A stretch of DNA of 64,000 bases, from NCBI RefSeq assembly GCF_029016285.1, contig NZ_CP091976.1:1364001-1428000 (forward strand). The letters are read 5' to 3'. Shown piece after piece: positions 1 to 8,322 of this stretch (position 1 is its first letter; each line of letters begins with the position of its first letter). The notes beneath the pieces were generated by a model that ran no database searches, was not told where the DNA came from, and worked only from the letters and a program-made list of their open reading frames with translations. This DNA comes from Vibrio sp. DW001. Lineage in GTDB: Bacteria; Pseudomonadota; Gammaproteobacteria; Enterobacterales; Vibrionaceae. Both the position numbers and the translations under genes were made by a program.

Positions 1-471
1 ACTAGCGTGCCCTTTTGGCAAACTTATCCCGAACTCAAGAAGGATAGATCCTATTCGGTTCATACAAGCGGTGCGCTCTCTAATATATCCGCTGCGAATT
101 TTCCGAATGGTAGATACCACTTGAGCTGATTCGGTTTTTGCTGAAGAAAACCTCATTGTTGGCCGTGAAGCTGCCTCTGCGATAGCATCAGCATCGATGA
201 AATCATTTTTATTGGTTTTAACGTATGGCTTTACATATTGTGGAGGGATTAGCTTGGCTGTATGACCAAGTTCAGCGCACTTTCTAGCTAGCCAATGAGA
301 CCCGCCACACGACTCCATGGCTATAATTACAGGCTCATGGAAAGATAAGAACTCTAGTAATTTCTGGCGAGTAAGCTTTTTCTTAAATAATTGATGTCCA
401 GCTTGGTCATGACCAACTAAATGAAAAGAGTTCTTACCTAGGTCGATTCCGATAATGTGTGAGTTATTCAT
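1..471 (-). CDS. IS110-family transposase, N-terminal part (cut by window edge)
   Basis: DNA transposase of the IS110 family, which uses a RuvC-like DEDD nuclease domain and is guided by a bridge RNA. The visible 157 codons start at an ATG at 471. They contain the first acidic block (IIGIDLGKNSFHLVG, D10), the glutamate block (AMESCGGSHWLA, E53) and the third block (KNDFIDADAIAEAA, D90-D95), followed by the family's basic helical stretch. The reading frame is intact up to base 1, so truncation is by the window and not by decay. The C-terminal Tnp20 domain with the catalytic serine is outside. The region upstream of the start is non-coding and structured, as expected for an IS110 left end. Confidence 0.9.
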   Translation of the reverse strand, partial: MNNSHIIGIDLGKNSFHLVGHDQAGHQLFKKKLTRQKLLEFLSFHEPVIIAMESCGGSHWLARKCAELGHTAKLIPPQYVKPYVKTNKNDFIDADAIAEAASRPTMRFSSAKTESAQVVSTIRKIRSGYIRERTACMNRIGSILLEFGISLPKGHAS

Positions 472-479
472 GTGGCACT

Positions 480-660
480 TTCCTTTAAAGACTAAACCAG
501 TTCAAGTTTAGCTGAAGGGAGGGACGTACCATCTCATTAAACGTGTTTACTTTGTCATTTACCGATAAATGCTGTCCCTGATTTATCGGCATTATCTGCG
601 CAAACGGAAGCTAAGATGCGGTGCAAGGTTTCTCTCGATTACGTATAAGAATCATTGTTG
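480..660 (-). ncRNA. Candidate IS110 left end / bridge RNA region
   Basis: In the IS110 group the non-coding left end upstream of the transposase encodes a structured bridge RNA read in the same direction as the gene. Here about 200 bp precede the transposase start without a coding frame. Two clear hairpins are visible: CTAAAC(8-nt loop)GTTTAG at 492-511, and a perfect 9-bp stem CCGATAAAT/ATTTATCGG with a 10-nt loop at 562-589. Position and structure fit a bridge RNA. The exact ends, the guide loops and the element boundary cannot be fixed from this sequence alone. Confidence 0.33.
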
Positions 661-678
661 CGTGGGATGAGCACACAA

Positions 679-1233
679 TTACTCATAGACCACATCAAGC
701 TTGCAGTTGGTTCTTTCGAATCCTGATAACGTGTTCGAGTAAAAAAGACTGACCGTAACCTGCTGCTTTTTTTCAAGAATATGATTGTAATGACCTCTGC
801 ATGTAATAAGTCGGTCATTATCAGCTACTACAACAAAATCAACTCTAGATTTACCAGTACTAGTCGTCCCAGACTCAATTACAGGTAAACCAGCAATGAC
901 TTTTTCGTCATAATGAAAGTATTTGTCAGTAATTATGAGCAAATGAATGAGAGAAATCCAAGTGAAGAAAACTATTGTTTTATACGAATACTTCTTGTAC
1001 CAAGGCTTCTTTTTAGCGCTATATTGCTTAAAGGTACTTGAGACATCTTCTGTATATTTAATTGTTTTTGATGCCTTGAACTTAACGGAAAAAAGCGAAT
1101 AAACAACGGCACCAGAAACGACCATTATCAAAGCCGAATATACGAAATTATGAGTGATGTCATAGTTGAAGTCTGCGAGGAGACAGCAGAAAAAGATCTG
1201 AAAAAACAGTTCACCAATAATCCAAAACTTCAA
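679..1233 (-). CDS. Small membrane protein of unknown function
   Basis: Unrecognised 184-residue protein. Three hydrophobic segments are visible, at about residues 3-20, 30-50 and 86-102. A Lys/Tyr-rich loop lies between the second and third, and a polar C-terminal domain of about 75 residues contains two cysteines. This fits an inner-membrane protein with a soluble tail. It lies alone beside the IS110 element and reads away from no obvious partner. A GTTGGGT heptamer just upstream of the start resembles the 3' core of an integron attC site, but no full attC could be drawn. Function not inferred. Confidence 0.6.
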   Translation of the reverse strand: MKFWIIGELFFQIFFCCLLADFNYDITHNFVYSALIMVVSGAVVYSLFSVKFKASKTIKYTEDVSSTFKQYSAKKKPWYKKYSYKTIVFFTWISLIHLLIITDKYFHYDEKVIAGLPVIESGTTSTGKSRVDFVVVADNDRLITCRGHYNHILEKKQQVTVSLFYSNTLSGFERTNCKLDVVYE

Positions 1234-1343
1234 GAAATTCCACCCAACGTTTAAGTATCTCAGCTAAAGATTAACAAACTAAACTTAGGTTGTCTTTATA
1301 TGCATCAGCTGATCCACTTAAGATGTATAGCCATTCACTTTTT

Positions 1344-1547
1344 TCATCTTACGTACACGCCTTTGAGTGAACGATATTGTCCATTTGCTATCACCGACGG
1401 CATCACCTGAAGTGGTGCCGTTCGGCTATTTGGGATACGAAAAGTGATTTGATGGGCAGAAATTAGCCGTCGCTGTAAATCGGAAATGTCCAATTGCGAG
1501 TTACAGGTTAGAACGGATATGAGTTGGATGCTCAGATGTATGTCCAC
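1344..1547 (-). CDS. Short hypothetical ORF (67 residues)
   Basis: A 67-codon frame with a GTG start and no clear Shine-Dalgarno sequence. The product is basic and rich in Ser/Ile/Arg, with no signal peptide, membrane segment or known motif. It lies in a gene-poor stretch beside an insertion sequence, so it may be a fragment or a chance frame. No function is proposed. Confidence 0.22.
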   Translation of the reverse strand: MDIHLSIQLISVLTCNSQLDISDLQRRLISAHQITFRIPNSRTAPLQVMPSVIANGQYRSLKGVYVR

Positions 1548-1567
1548 ATTGACGGATCGATAAAATA

Positions 1568-1774
1568 TTCATATCCATCTCACTTATTTCTATCTTGCAC
1601 GCCGCTTTTGGCGTTTGGGCAGAGATAAATCAAGTTCCTGAATATATTATGTTTGGGCTGTTTTTGTTGTCATTTATGCTTTATTTAATCCTTGTCAGTC
1701 ATATCTGGAAAGTAGTTGTTTTTTTTAGGATAAAGAAGGTGACTCTGACCAACGAAGCCTCTGAGCAAGGGTGA
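1568..1774 (+). pseudogene. Hydrophobic ORF remnant without upstream start
   Basis: An open frame from an upstream stop to TGA at 1772-1774 encodes a strongly hydrophobic stretch (LLSFMLYLILVSHIWKVVVFF) followed by a polar tail ending NEASEQG. The only ATG is internal, at 1649, giving 41 residues, and it lacks a ribosome binding site. It looks like the 3' end of a membrane-protein gene whose front was lost. A genuine 41-residue membrane peptide cannot be excluded. Confidence 0.25.
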
Positions 1775-1809
1775 TTTTTTGTTCTTGGCGCAGCGAAAAC
1801 ATAACGCTG

Positions 1810-3000
1810 CTACAGCCCAGTCCCGACTTGAAAATAGATAGCGGTGTCTTCTTCACTAAAAGCGATATCTATCCCGGAGCGTAAGCCATAGCGACGTGCA
1901 ATGGTATACCTTATCCCAGTACCGTATGAGTAATAGTTCTCTGTATCGAACAGTTGTCCGGCCGATTGTGTTGCAGAACCAAGCCCACCGAATACTGAGG
2001 TAGCCCAACGAGAGGTTATCTGCCACATGACTTGTGACTCAATGCTTGCTGTGTAGTTGCCTTGGTAGCGGTTTCTCGCGATACCGCGCATCTCTATGTC
2101 TGGGTAGGCTGGAGGAGGGAGATAGGAATCATCATTAGAAAGTGATTTGTATTGTGCTTTTAAAGCGAAGGTCCAGTCTTGTACGATTGGCCAATAGTTT
2201 AGGCCTTTGATATTGAACGTATCATAATCGTAATCGCTGCCAATAGATTTTCTAAATAAGGTATATTCTGCTTTGTAGTTGTAACCATCAGTGGGGTATA
2301 AGAAACTGTTTTTGCTATCGTATTCGGCAATCAAGCCAAACCCTGATACTTCTGGTGTTGTATTTGCCCACTGGCTAACAAGCTCATTGACCTTACTGTT
2401 TCCTTCTAAACTAAACTCCGGGCTCACATATAATTGGCTTACACCCAAAAACAGAGGTGTGTCGTTTACCCTAAATTGTAACTGTTGAGTAATCATCGCC
2501 CCTTCCATACCCAATGTGACACCGTTCTTATTCCTATCTAGTTCAAGGTTTCTAGATCCATTTGGGTTGTAGAAAGTCATCTTTATATCTCCGTAACCAG
2601 CACCAACCTGATATCGGATTTGGTCTTGATTCCACGACCGTCTATGCCCTGCAAATGCTATCCATGTGCCGTTATCTGTTTTAAATCCGCCAACCGCGGA
2701 GATGGCAGGTGTCAATAACTGTGCTCCGCCATCCACGGACTCTGCGGCCAGTTCTTTTCGTTTTTCTTTTTGGTCATCTGATTCATGAAGAAAAACACCG
2801 ATAAAACCTGCACCATATCCAATAGCAGGTTCGGTAATGATGATAGGGACGGGCAGGAAACCATAGGCATTTTCAGCAAGGTATTCCCCCATATCGAGAT
2901 AGCCGTCCAGTGAATCCGTAAAACTAGTCGCATGGGCAAAATAAGGATTAAGACTAGCTAAAATCGAGCCAATAGACAGAGATAAAACGGATGTTTTCAT
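1810..3000 (-). CDS. Outer-membrane BamA/TamA-like surface-antigen beta-barrel protein
   Basis: A 396-residue exported protein with a Sec signal peptide ending near AHA-TS (residue 25). Its glycine- and aromatic-rich alternating strands resemble the C-terminal barrel of the bacterial surface antigen (Omp85) superfamily. Features include GYGAGF near residue 62, FLYPTDGYNYKAEY near 234, RGIARNRYQGNY near 305 and the terminal strand YFQVGTGL. POTRA domains are absent, so it is probably not a BAM or TAM subunit but one of the short, POTRA-less barrel proteins of unknown cargo. The next gene upstream on this strand also encodes a barrel, and both may be envelope proteins of one unit. Confidence 0.72.
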   Translation of the reverse strand: MKTSVLSLSIGSILASLNPYFAHATSFTDSLDGYLDMGEYLAENAYGFLPVPIIITEPAIGYGAGFIGVFLHESDDQKEKRKELAAESVDGGAQLLTPAISAVGGFKTDNGTWIAFAGHRRSWNQDQIRYQVGAGYGDIKMTFYNPNGSRNLELDRNKNGVTLGMEGAMITQQLQFRVNDTPLFLGVSQLYVSPEFSLEGNSKVNELVSQWANTTPEVSGFGLIAEYDSKNSFLYPTDGYNYKAEYTLFRKSIGSDYDYDTFNIKGLNYWPIVQDWTFALKAQYKSLSNDDSYLPPPAYPDIEMRGIARNRYQGNYTASIESQVMWQITSRWATSVFGGLGSATQSAGQLFDTENYYSYGTGIRYTIARRYGLRSGIDIAFSEEDTAIYFQVGTGL

Positions 3001-3082
3001 GTGAAAACCTTCAACAAAGTTAACCGTGCGTAGTAATCAAGCGTATCTATCATTTAATGCCTAAGATTCTAAGATTCCAAGA

Positions 3083-3856
3083 TTAAAAATGCGCCGCCCA
3101 ACCAACTAAGAACCCTTGGGTCGCGGTGTCATAAGCAAAATCATCGCCGTTATCATAATCAACCCAAGTGGATTTATAGGCGATATTTAAATCTGACCAG
3201 CTATTAATCTTATAACGTGCCCCGGTAAGAATAGCGCTGGTAAAATCCGTATCGCTACCGAAACCAGCATCAAGACCAAAATGAAACTTCCAATGGTCTG
3301 ATAGGTCTGTTATCCAGCGAGCCCCAATTAAGTAATCTACCCAGTCTGCATCTAGGTTTTTATTTGCATTAAGCTGTCCGCCACTGGTATATATTTTTGT
3401 ATTGATATCATTATCCCACCAGCGAAGACCAACCATGTAATCTACGGTGCCAAAGTTGTACTGGTAACGTTTAAAGCCTTTTACTTCTAATACTCCTTGC
3501 CGAATCTCAAGGTCTCCTTTTAGTAGGCTCAGGTCATTCCCTAGGATTGCATCTGATTTACCACTGAGCTTCATAAAGCTATAATCTACGTAATAGCCCC
3601 ATCGATTATCATATATTCCCTCTAAGCGAAGCATTGCACCGATGTCCAAATGGTCAACGATAAAAGCAGGGTCAACGTCGACATCGGTAGACACGTTCCC
3701 AATGGTGCTATCTCCTCGGATATTAAGTGCTTGGGCATAGATTTCTATACTGTGCTCCCAACCAGAACTGTCGACATCCATTTCATCAGCAAGAGCCGAA
3801 TGACTAAGAGAAAAAAGAACGAACATACTCGCGGTAAGTTTAGATATTGATGCCAT
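3083..3856 (-). CDS. Outer-membrane beta-barrel (porin-like) protein
   Basis: A 257-residue protein from the ATG at 3856, chosen because AAGGA lies about 9 bases upstream. A second ATG nine bases earlier overlaps that site. The signal peptide ends SALA-DE. The rest alternates amphipathic strands with aromatic girdles (WGYYVDYSFMKL, YNFGTVDYMVGLRWW, YLIGARWITDL, FHFGLDAGFG) and ends in WAAHF, a typical C-terminal Phe signature for BAM-dependent insertion. An 8-10 stranded barrel is likely. It lies 82 bp upstream of the Omp85-like barrel gene on the same strand. The substrate or adhesive role is unknown. Confidence 0.7.
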   Translation of the reverse strand: MASISKLTASMFVLFSLSHSALADEMDVDSSGWEHSIEIYAQALNIRGDSTIGNVSTDVDVDPAFIVDHLDIGAMLRLEGIYDNRWGYYVDYSFMKLSGKSDAILGNDLSLLKGDLEIRQGVLEVKGFKRYQYNFGTVDYMVGLRWWDNDINTKIYTSGGQLNANKNLDADWVDYLIGARWITDLSDHWKFHFGLDAGFGSDTDFTSAILTGARYKINSWSDLNIAYKSTWVDYDNGDDFAYDTATQGFLVGWAAHF

Positions 3857-4056
3857 TAGGTACATCCTTGTTAAATATTGAGTTATTCAGATTGTTACTT
3901 AAACAAGCGTAGTATATGAATCAGTAAAATAAAAAATTTAGCAGAGAAAAGAATCATTTAGGTCGATATTATTTGTATTTATCTTGAGTTTTTCATATTC
4001 CGATATATGTTTAAGGTATTCATTTTATTAACGTTGAAGATAGACAAGGGAGTGGT

Positions 4057-5166
4057 ATGTCTGAGGTCAAGGAAGAGACACATGAGTCACAAAATGCGAA
4101 CAACAAGAAGGATAGGGTAAGAACGACAACAAATTATCTACTCACGATTGTTGCTGTGATGCTTTTTTTTAGCATAGTCACCGATCGCATTATTCCGATT
4201 ACCGACAATGCTCGTGTTAAAGGCTATATTGTTCCAATAAAACCTGAAGTCTCCGGCAAGGTTTTGGATATAAAAGTTCAGCCTAATCAGCTGGTAGAAG
4301 AAGGGGACGTTCTCGCTATTCTGGATGCTTCTGACTACAAGATTGCAGTACAACTCGCTGAGCAGAATCTAGAGATAGCAGGGCAGAATGTTGGGGCTCA
4401 AACGGCAGACATTGCGGCAGCTCAAGCGCGTCTTACGTCAACAATTGTCGAAAGACAAAATACAGAGTTGCAGGCAAAACGTGTATTGGCAATGGCAGAA
4501 AAGGGCGTCGTGTCGAAGTCGGACGCAGACAAAGCAAGAGCCGCTTTAGCGACATCAAGAGCTTCGGTTAAGAATGCAGAGGCCGATCTGGAAAAGGCAA
4601 AGCAACAGCTCGGTAAAAATGGTGAAGACAATAGCCAAATTAAAGCCGCGCTCTTGTCTCTTGAACAAGCGCAACTAAATCTGGAGCGAACGGTAATAAA
4701 AGCGCCAACGCAAGGAGGGGTCTCAAACTTCAGTCTATCTGAAGGTTTTTTTGCCTCGGTAGGCCAACCTATCATGACGTTTGTATCGACTGAAGATATT
4801 TGGATAGAGGCGTATTTTCGAGAAAACAGTTTAGGAAATATAACCGTTGGTGATAACGTTGAAGTCACCTTAGATATTGTGCCCGGAAAAATCATTAAAG
4901 GCAAAGTGACGAGTGTTGATTGGGGTATTGATTGGGGGCAGAATGACCAAGCAGGCAAGCTTGCGCAAGCGAATCAACAGACGGGTTGGTTGCGCCAGAC
5001 ACAGATGTTGCCTATTTCGATTGAATTTGACCGCGCAGATGTAAAAGGATTGCTTCGAGTTGGTGGCCAAGCCGACGTGATTGTTTATAGTGGTGATAAT
5101 GTTTTCTTTAATTCGATCGGTAAACTCTGGATTCGATTTATTAGCGTACTGTCTTATGTCCGATGA
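4057..5166 (+). CDS. HlyD/EmrA-type membrane fusion protein
   Basis: Periplasmic adaptor of an efflux system, anchored by one N-terminal helix (about residues 28-45). The barrel-sandwich half (NARVKGYIVPIKPEVSGKVLDIKV, near 50-75) is followed by a long Ala/Glu/Gln-rich coiled-coil hairpin (about 100-205), the second lipoyl half (VIKAPTQGGVSN) and a beta-barrel domain. AAGGGAG lies before the ATG. The 3' end overlaps the next permease gene by 11 bp, showing translational coupling. This pairing of adaptor and FUSC-like permease is the AaeA/AaeB-like arrangement used for aromatic acids or related compounds. The substrate here is unknown. Confidence 0.88.
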   Translation: MSEVKEETHESQNANNKKDRVRTTTNYLLTIVAVMLFFSIVTDRIIPITDNARVKGYIVPIKPEVSGKVLDIKVQPNQLVEEGDVLAILDASDYKIAVQLAEQNLEIAGQNVGAQTADIAAAQARLTSTIVERQNTELQAKRVLAMAEKGVVSKSDADKARAALATSRASVKNAEADLEKAKQQLGKNGEDNSQIKAALLSLEQAQLNLERTVIKAPTQGGVSNFSLSEGFFASVGQPIMTFVSTEDIWIEAYFRENSLGNITVGDNVEVTLDIVPGKIIKGKVTSVDWGIDWGQNDQAGKLAQANQQTGWLRQTQMLPISIEFDRADVKGLLRVGGQADVIVYSGDNVFFNSIGKLWIRFISVLSYVR

Positions 5167-6169
5167 TTTCGCGGTTGATTCACAAATTCAGACGCGCATT
5201 ATTCGATTTACGATTGGGGTGACCGTTGTGGTCTTTCTAGCCGCATGGATCAACTGGCCGTTGGCCTTTGTCGCCCCTGTTTTTACCGCCAAATTTTTAA
5301 TTGATAAACCGACGTTTCATAAAGAAACGGTCTATGAATTGTTATTGGCATTGGTGGTTACCATGGGCTTGGGATTATTACTCGCGCGCGGGATAACTCA
5401 ATATCCTGTACCGCTATTAATACTTGTTGGATTGATGATGCTGTGGGGATACTTTTTATTTACTGACCCTAAGTGGAATCTATTTGGGACCATATTGCTG
5501 ATTTCAGTATTGGTGTTGCCATTTATGGCCATATCTAATCCTGGTATTTCAGTATTGCTCGCAACTGGATTAGCAACATCTGGTGTTGTTGCGGTTGCTG
5601 TTTTTGCTGTTGCTCATATCTATTTTCCCGAACCTAAAACCGAATTTAGCGGCTTTGCAGCTACGCCAATAACCAGACAACAACGTTGGTATGCTGCGTT
5701 TAGGGCGATGATTATCTCTTTCCCTGTCGTTTGCTTTTTCTTTATTTTCCAAATATCGGAAGCACTATTAACCATGATGTTTATCGCGCTGCTCTCATTG
5801 ATGATCACGTCTGAGAAGTCGATAAAACTGAGTGCATTCTTGGTCATTAGTAATGGGCTTGGTGGGTTACTTGCTATTGCGGCATTTTCAATATTGGCTA
5901 TTGTACCTAACATTATTTTCTATTCATTGTTCATCGGTTTGATAGCCATTTATGTCGGGAAAAAAATCTATATTGTGCCTGAAAAAGCGCCCATATATGC
6001 AACCGCTTTTAGTACATTATTGGTATTAATTGGCAGCACGTTAATGAGTTCAGGCGATATAGAGAGTAATACATGGGTTCGGATATTTCAGCTAATGCTT
6101 ATTGGGCTTTACATGATTGTTGCCTCTTTGTTTTTAGAAACAAGGAACTGGAAATTTTTGCAAAATTAA
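5156..6169 (+). CDS. DUF2955/FUSC-like inner-membrane permease
   Basis: A 337-residue polytopic membrane protein. I chose the ATG at 5156 (MSDDFAVDSQ) because a longer frame back to 5081 lies inside the HlyD gene. About ten hydrophobic segments are arranged as two similar halves, each with the FUSC-like pattern (INWPLAFVAPVFTAKFL; FALLSLMITSEKS-like), separated by a cytoplasmic loop near residues 165-185. Such proteins work with HlyD-type adaptors as proton-driven exporters. The 11-bp overlap with the adaptor gene supports a complex. Compound class not determinable. Confidence 0.78.
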   Translation: MSDDFAVDSQIQTRIIRFTIGVTVVVFLAAWINWPLAFVAPVFTAKFLIDKPTFHKETVYELLLALVVTMGLGLLLARGITQYPVPLLILVGLMMLWGYFLFTDPKWNLFGTILLISVLVLPFMAISNPGISVLLATGLATSGVVAVAVFAVAHIYFPEPKTEFSGFAATPITRQQRWYAAFRAMIISFPVVCFFFIFQISEALLTMMFIALLSLMITSEKSIKLSAFLVISNGLGGLLAIAAFSILAIVPNIIFYSLFIGLIAIYVGKKIYIVPEKAPIYATAFSTLLVLIGSTLMSSGDIESNTWVRIFQLMLIGLYMIVASLFLETRNWKFLQN

Positions 6170-6219
6170 CAAAACTCGATTTATAAACTTTACGTGCGAT
6201 TTATACACAAGGATGTTAC

Positions 6220-7284
6220 ATGAAGCTCAAAACGGATTTCTCCCACCAAGCTATTGATGCCGCAATTAAGATTGCGGCCGTAGCTTTACTTATCTATTGG
6301 TGTTTTTCGATACTACGGCCCTTTATCATGTTATTGGTTTGGGGAGGAATTATTGCGACGGCGTTGTATCCAGTTGCAGTAACCATCCATAACAAAACGG
6401 GGTTGTCGAAAGGAAAGGCAAGTGCGTTATTAAGCCTTATTGGTGTTGTATTGCTTTTGATACCGCTTGTTGCTCTTTCCTCAGGGTTATACACGAGTGC
6501 GTCGGAGCTCTTCTCTGGAATACAAGACGGGTCGTTAGTCTTACCGAAACCTAAAACCTCTATTCAGGATATTCCTTTAGTGGGGGAAAAATTATACGCG
6601 GCAATGTCGTACACATCGTCGAATATCGAGGGTGTGTTTACCAAGTATGCCGAAGAGATCAAAGATTTTGCCAGTCAAGCGGCCTCCATAGTTGGTTCTC
6701 TTGGTGGAGGATTCGTACAGTTTATTATCTCGACTATGATTGCAGGTGCGTTTATGTCAAATGCTGATAAATGTTTGATTGGAATCACTAAACTTGCCGA
6801 ACGTTTAACTGGTGACAAAGGAGAGGCATTAGTACAACTTTCAAAGTCGACGGTACGCAGTGTGGTACAGGGTGTTATCGGTGTTGCGATCATACAGTCA
6901 GTATTTGCTGGCATTGGTCTGGTGGTTGCTGGCGTGCCTGCTGCTGCTTTTTGGGCACTGGCAGTATTGCTGGTCGCCATTATTCAATTGCCGCCAATTT
7001 TGGCGTTGCTTCCTGCCATCATCTATATGTTTAGCGGCGATTCTACATTAGCAGCAAGTCTGTTTCTCATCTGGTGTATTTTAATTAGTGGTAGCGATGC
7101 TATTTTAAAGCCTATGTTATTGAGCCGTGGTTCCGATATCCCTATGTTGGTTATTCTACTCGGCGCATTAGGTGGTATGGCAATGTCCGGTATTGTTGGG
7201 TTGTTCGTAGGGGCTGTCGTATTGAGCCTTACGTACCAACTGTTTGTTGCATGGTTATCTACAGAGTCGGAAGAGGTAAAATAG
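6220..7284 (+). CDS. AI-2E family (PerM/UPF0118) transporter
   Basis: A 354-residue inner-membrane protein of the AI-2E exporter superfamily. Paired helices are visible at about residues 14-60, with a soluble segment at about 90-150. A long hydrophobic C-terminal block carries the family's FWALAVLLVAIIQLPPI and LGALGGMAMSGIVGLFVGAVVLSL motifs. AAGGATG precedes the ATG. It sits 50 bp behind the permease and directly abuts the next gene, so it belongs to the same transcript. Members export autoinducer-2 or act as Na+/H+ antiporters; the role here is unknown. Confidence 0.85.
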   Translation: MKLKTDFSHQAIDAAIKIAAVALLIYWCFSILRPFIMLLVWGGIIATALYPVAVTIHNKTGLSKGKASALLSLIGVVLLLIPLVALSSGLYTSASELFSGIQDGSLVLPKPKTSIQDIPLVGEKLYAAMSYTSSNIEGVFTKYAEEIKDFASQAASIVGSLGGGFVQFIISTMIAGAFMSNADKCLIGITKLAERLTGDKGEALVQLSKSTVRSVVQGVIGVAIIQSVFAGIGLVVAGVPAAAFWALAVLLVAIIQLPPILALLPAIIYMFSGDSTLAASLFLIWCILISGSDAILKPMLLSRGSDIPMLVILLGALGGMAMSGIVGLFVGAVVLSLTYQLFVAWLSTESEEVK

Positions 7285-7947
7285 ATGAAAGGAGTCTCAA
7301 AAGACGACAATTTTTATTTCCTTTTTTTTGCGTTGTTGGTGCTATTTTTTGGTTGTGCGGTAATGCAGCAGTTTCATCCTGAAGGACAAAAAACCGTGTT
7401 GGGACTGATAATTGTCACATTGGCGGTGTCGATTGCTGGTATCGATCGTAGGAAAACAATATATCGAATTTGGTATGGATTTTTATTAGTCACGGCGACA
7501 ATATCAGGTATGTTCTCTTTCTTTGATGACTACGACATGTCTTATGTTACGTTGGCGGCGGTTTTGGTCTTTTTATGTTCGCATATCCATTCGGCATTAA
7601 AACAAGTGATGTTGGCAAAGGTAGTGACAAAGAACCATATTGTTGGCTCAATCTGCATTTATTTTTTGATAGGGCTGGCTTGGGCGACGTTATACCTGCT
7701 GGTTATTGAAATGTTTCCCATGGCATTTAATGGCATAGAGGTAAAACCTTGGCTAAATAACCTGTTTAACGCTCTGTATTTCAGTTTTATTACCTTAACG
7801 ACCGTCGGGTATGGTGACATTTCACCAGGCTTACCCATTGCTCAGTTCTTTGTGTTTTTAGAATCGATCGTTGGCAGCTTCTATTTGGCTATTATGGTTG
7901 CGAGCTTGGTTAGTATCCGTTTAACGCAGTCAAAATTCTCTGAATAA
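7285..7947 (+). CDS. Two-pore-helix ion channel family protein (K+ channel-like)
   Basis: A 220-residue membrane protein. About four N-terminal hydrophobic segments are followed by a pore module: an outer helix (SICIYFLIGLAWATLYLLVI), a pore helix with the canonical selectivity filter TTVGYGDISPG near residue 170, and an inner helix (FVFLESIVGSFYLAIMVASLV). The start codon directly follows the stop of the AI-2E gene, and GAGG for initiation lies inside that gene's end. There is no RCK/TrkA-N domain, so any gating is by other means. It is the last gene before a strong terminator. Confidence 0.85.
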   Translation: MKGVSKDDNFYFLFFALLVLFFGCAVMQQFHPEGQKTVLGLIIVTLAVSIAGIDRRKTIYRIWYGFLLVTATISGMFSFFDDYDMSYVTLAAVLVFLCSHIHSALKQVMLAKVVTKNHIVGSICIYFLIGLAWATLYLLVIEMFPMAFNGIEVKPWLNNLFNALYFSFITLTTVGYGDISPGLPIAQFFVFLESIVGSFYLAIMVASLVSIRLTQSKFSE

Positions 7948-7971
7948 CGGTGATGTCTTCGATCTAAAAAA

Positions 7972-8008
7972 TGGCTCAACTTACTAATTATAAGTCGGGC
8001 TATTTTTT
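7972..8008 (+). terminator. Rho-independent terminator of the 4.0-7.9 kb operon
   Basis: A 12-bp stem (TGGCTCAACTTA at 7972-7983 with TAAGTCGGGCTA at 7991-8002, one mismatch and two G-U pairs) has a 7-nt loop and is followed by six T residues. It lies 25 bp after the channel gene stop and marks the end of the efflux/channel operon. Confidence 0.8.
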
Positions 8009-8174
8009 AAGCGTTACTCATGCTCTCTAGTTCTGAGATCGTAGTTTGTGAAACCAATTCGCCGTCTATATAGTAGCTAACATTGTCCCCATCTTTGATG
8101 CCGGTCAGCATCGCTTTATCGCCATTGGTATAAACAATGTCCATCTGTACGGTATTGTTGTCGATCTTAATCAT
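8007..8174 (-). CDS. Small hypothetical protein (55 residues)
   Basis: A complete 55-codon frame from ATG at 8174 to TAA at 8007. The predicted product begins MIKIDNNTVQMDIVYTNGDK and looks like a small beta-rich domain with alternating polar and hydrophobic residues. It has no membrane segment or signal peptide. Codon use and amino-acid composition look like a real protein, although the ribosome binding site is weak. It lies between two terminators pointing toward each other, so it is probably a separate unit. Not recognised; no function proposed. Confidence 0.55.
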   Translation of the reverse strand: MIKIDNNTVQMDIVYTNGDKAMLTGIKDGDNVSYYIDGELVSQTTISELESMSNA

Positions 8175-8207
8175 TTTGCGCCACGTCGTATAAAAGCTTT
8201 TTAAAGC

Positions 8208-8234
8208 AAAAAACGCCTGTGATCACACAGACGC
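8208..8234 (-). terminator. Terminator downstream of the TetR gene
   Basis: On the minus strand a 9-bp stem (8226-8234 with 8213-8221, two G-U pairs) with a 4-nt loop is followed by six T residues (A run at 8208-8213 on the plus strand). It lies about 90 bp past the TetR stop and before the 55-residue gene. Confidence 0.75.
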
Positions 8235-8322
8235 TTTATTATTAATATGTCTCTTTGGAGATCTGAGCACCAAATAACATCGTATTCTTCTTTGTTAATG
8301 TCTCAGTTATTAACAATGGTGT

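Larger units (their letters stand above)
1234..1809. other. Gene-poor stretch with ORF remnants
   Basis: About 570 bp between the 184-residue membrane protein and the beta-barrel gene hold no convincing full gene. Two short frames are present: a GTG-initiated 67-codon frame on the minus strand (1344-1547) and a hydrophobic plus-strand frame ending at 1774. A near-palindrome (GCATCACC TGAA GTGGTGC) lies at about 1402-1420. The composition and the open but startless frame suggest decayed genes next to a mobile element. Confidence 0.4.

Noticed and set aside
1234..1310. Integron attC site just upstream of the 184-residue membrane protein
   Set aside because: GTTGGGT before the start fits the attC 3' core, but the complementary RYYYAAC core and the internal L boxes could not be found at a workable distance, and no integrase is present.
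4422..4958. Minus-strand 178-codon frame inside the HlyD gene
   Set aside because: Antisense shadow of a gene with clear lipoyl and coiled-coil domains.
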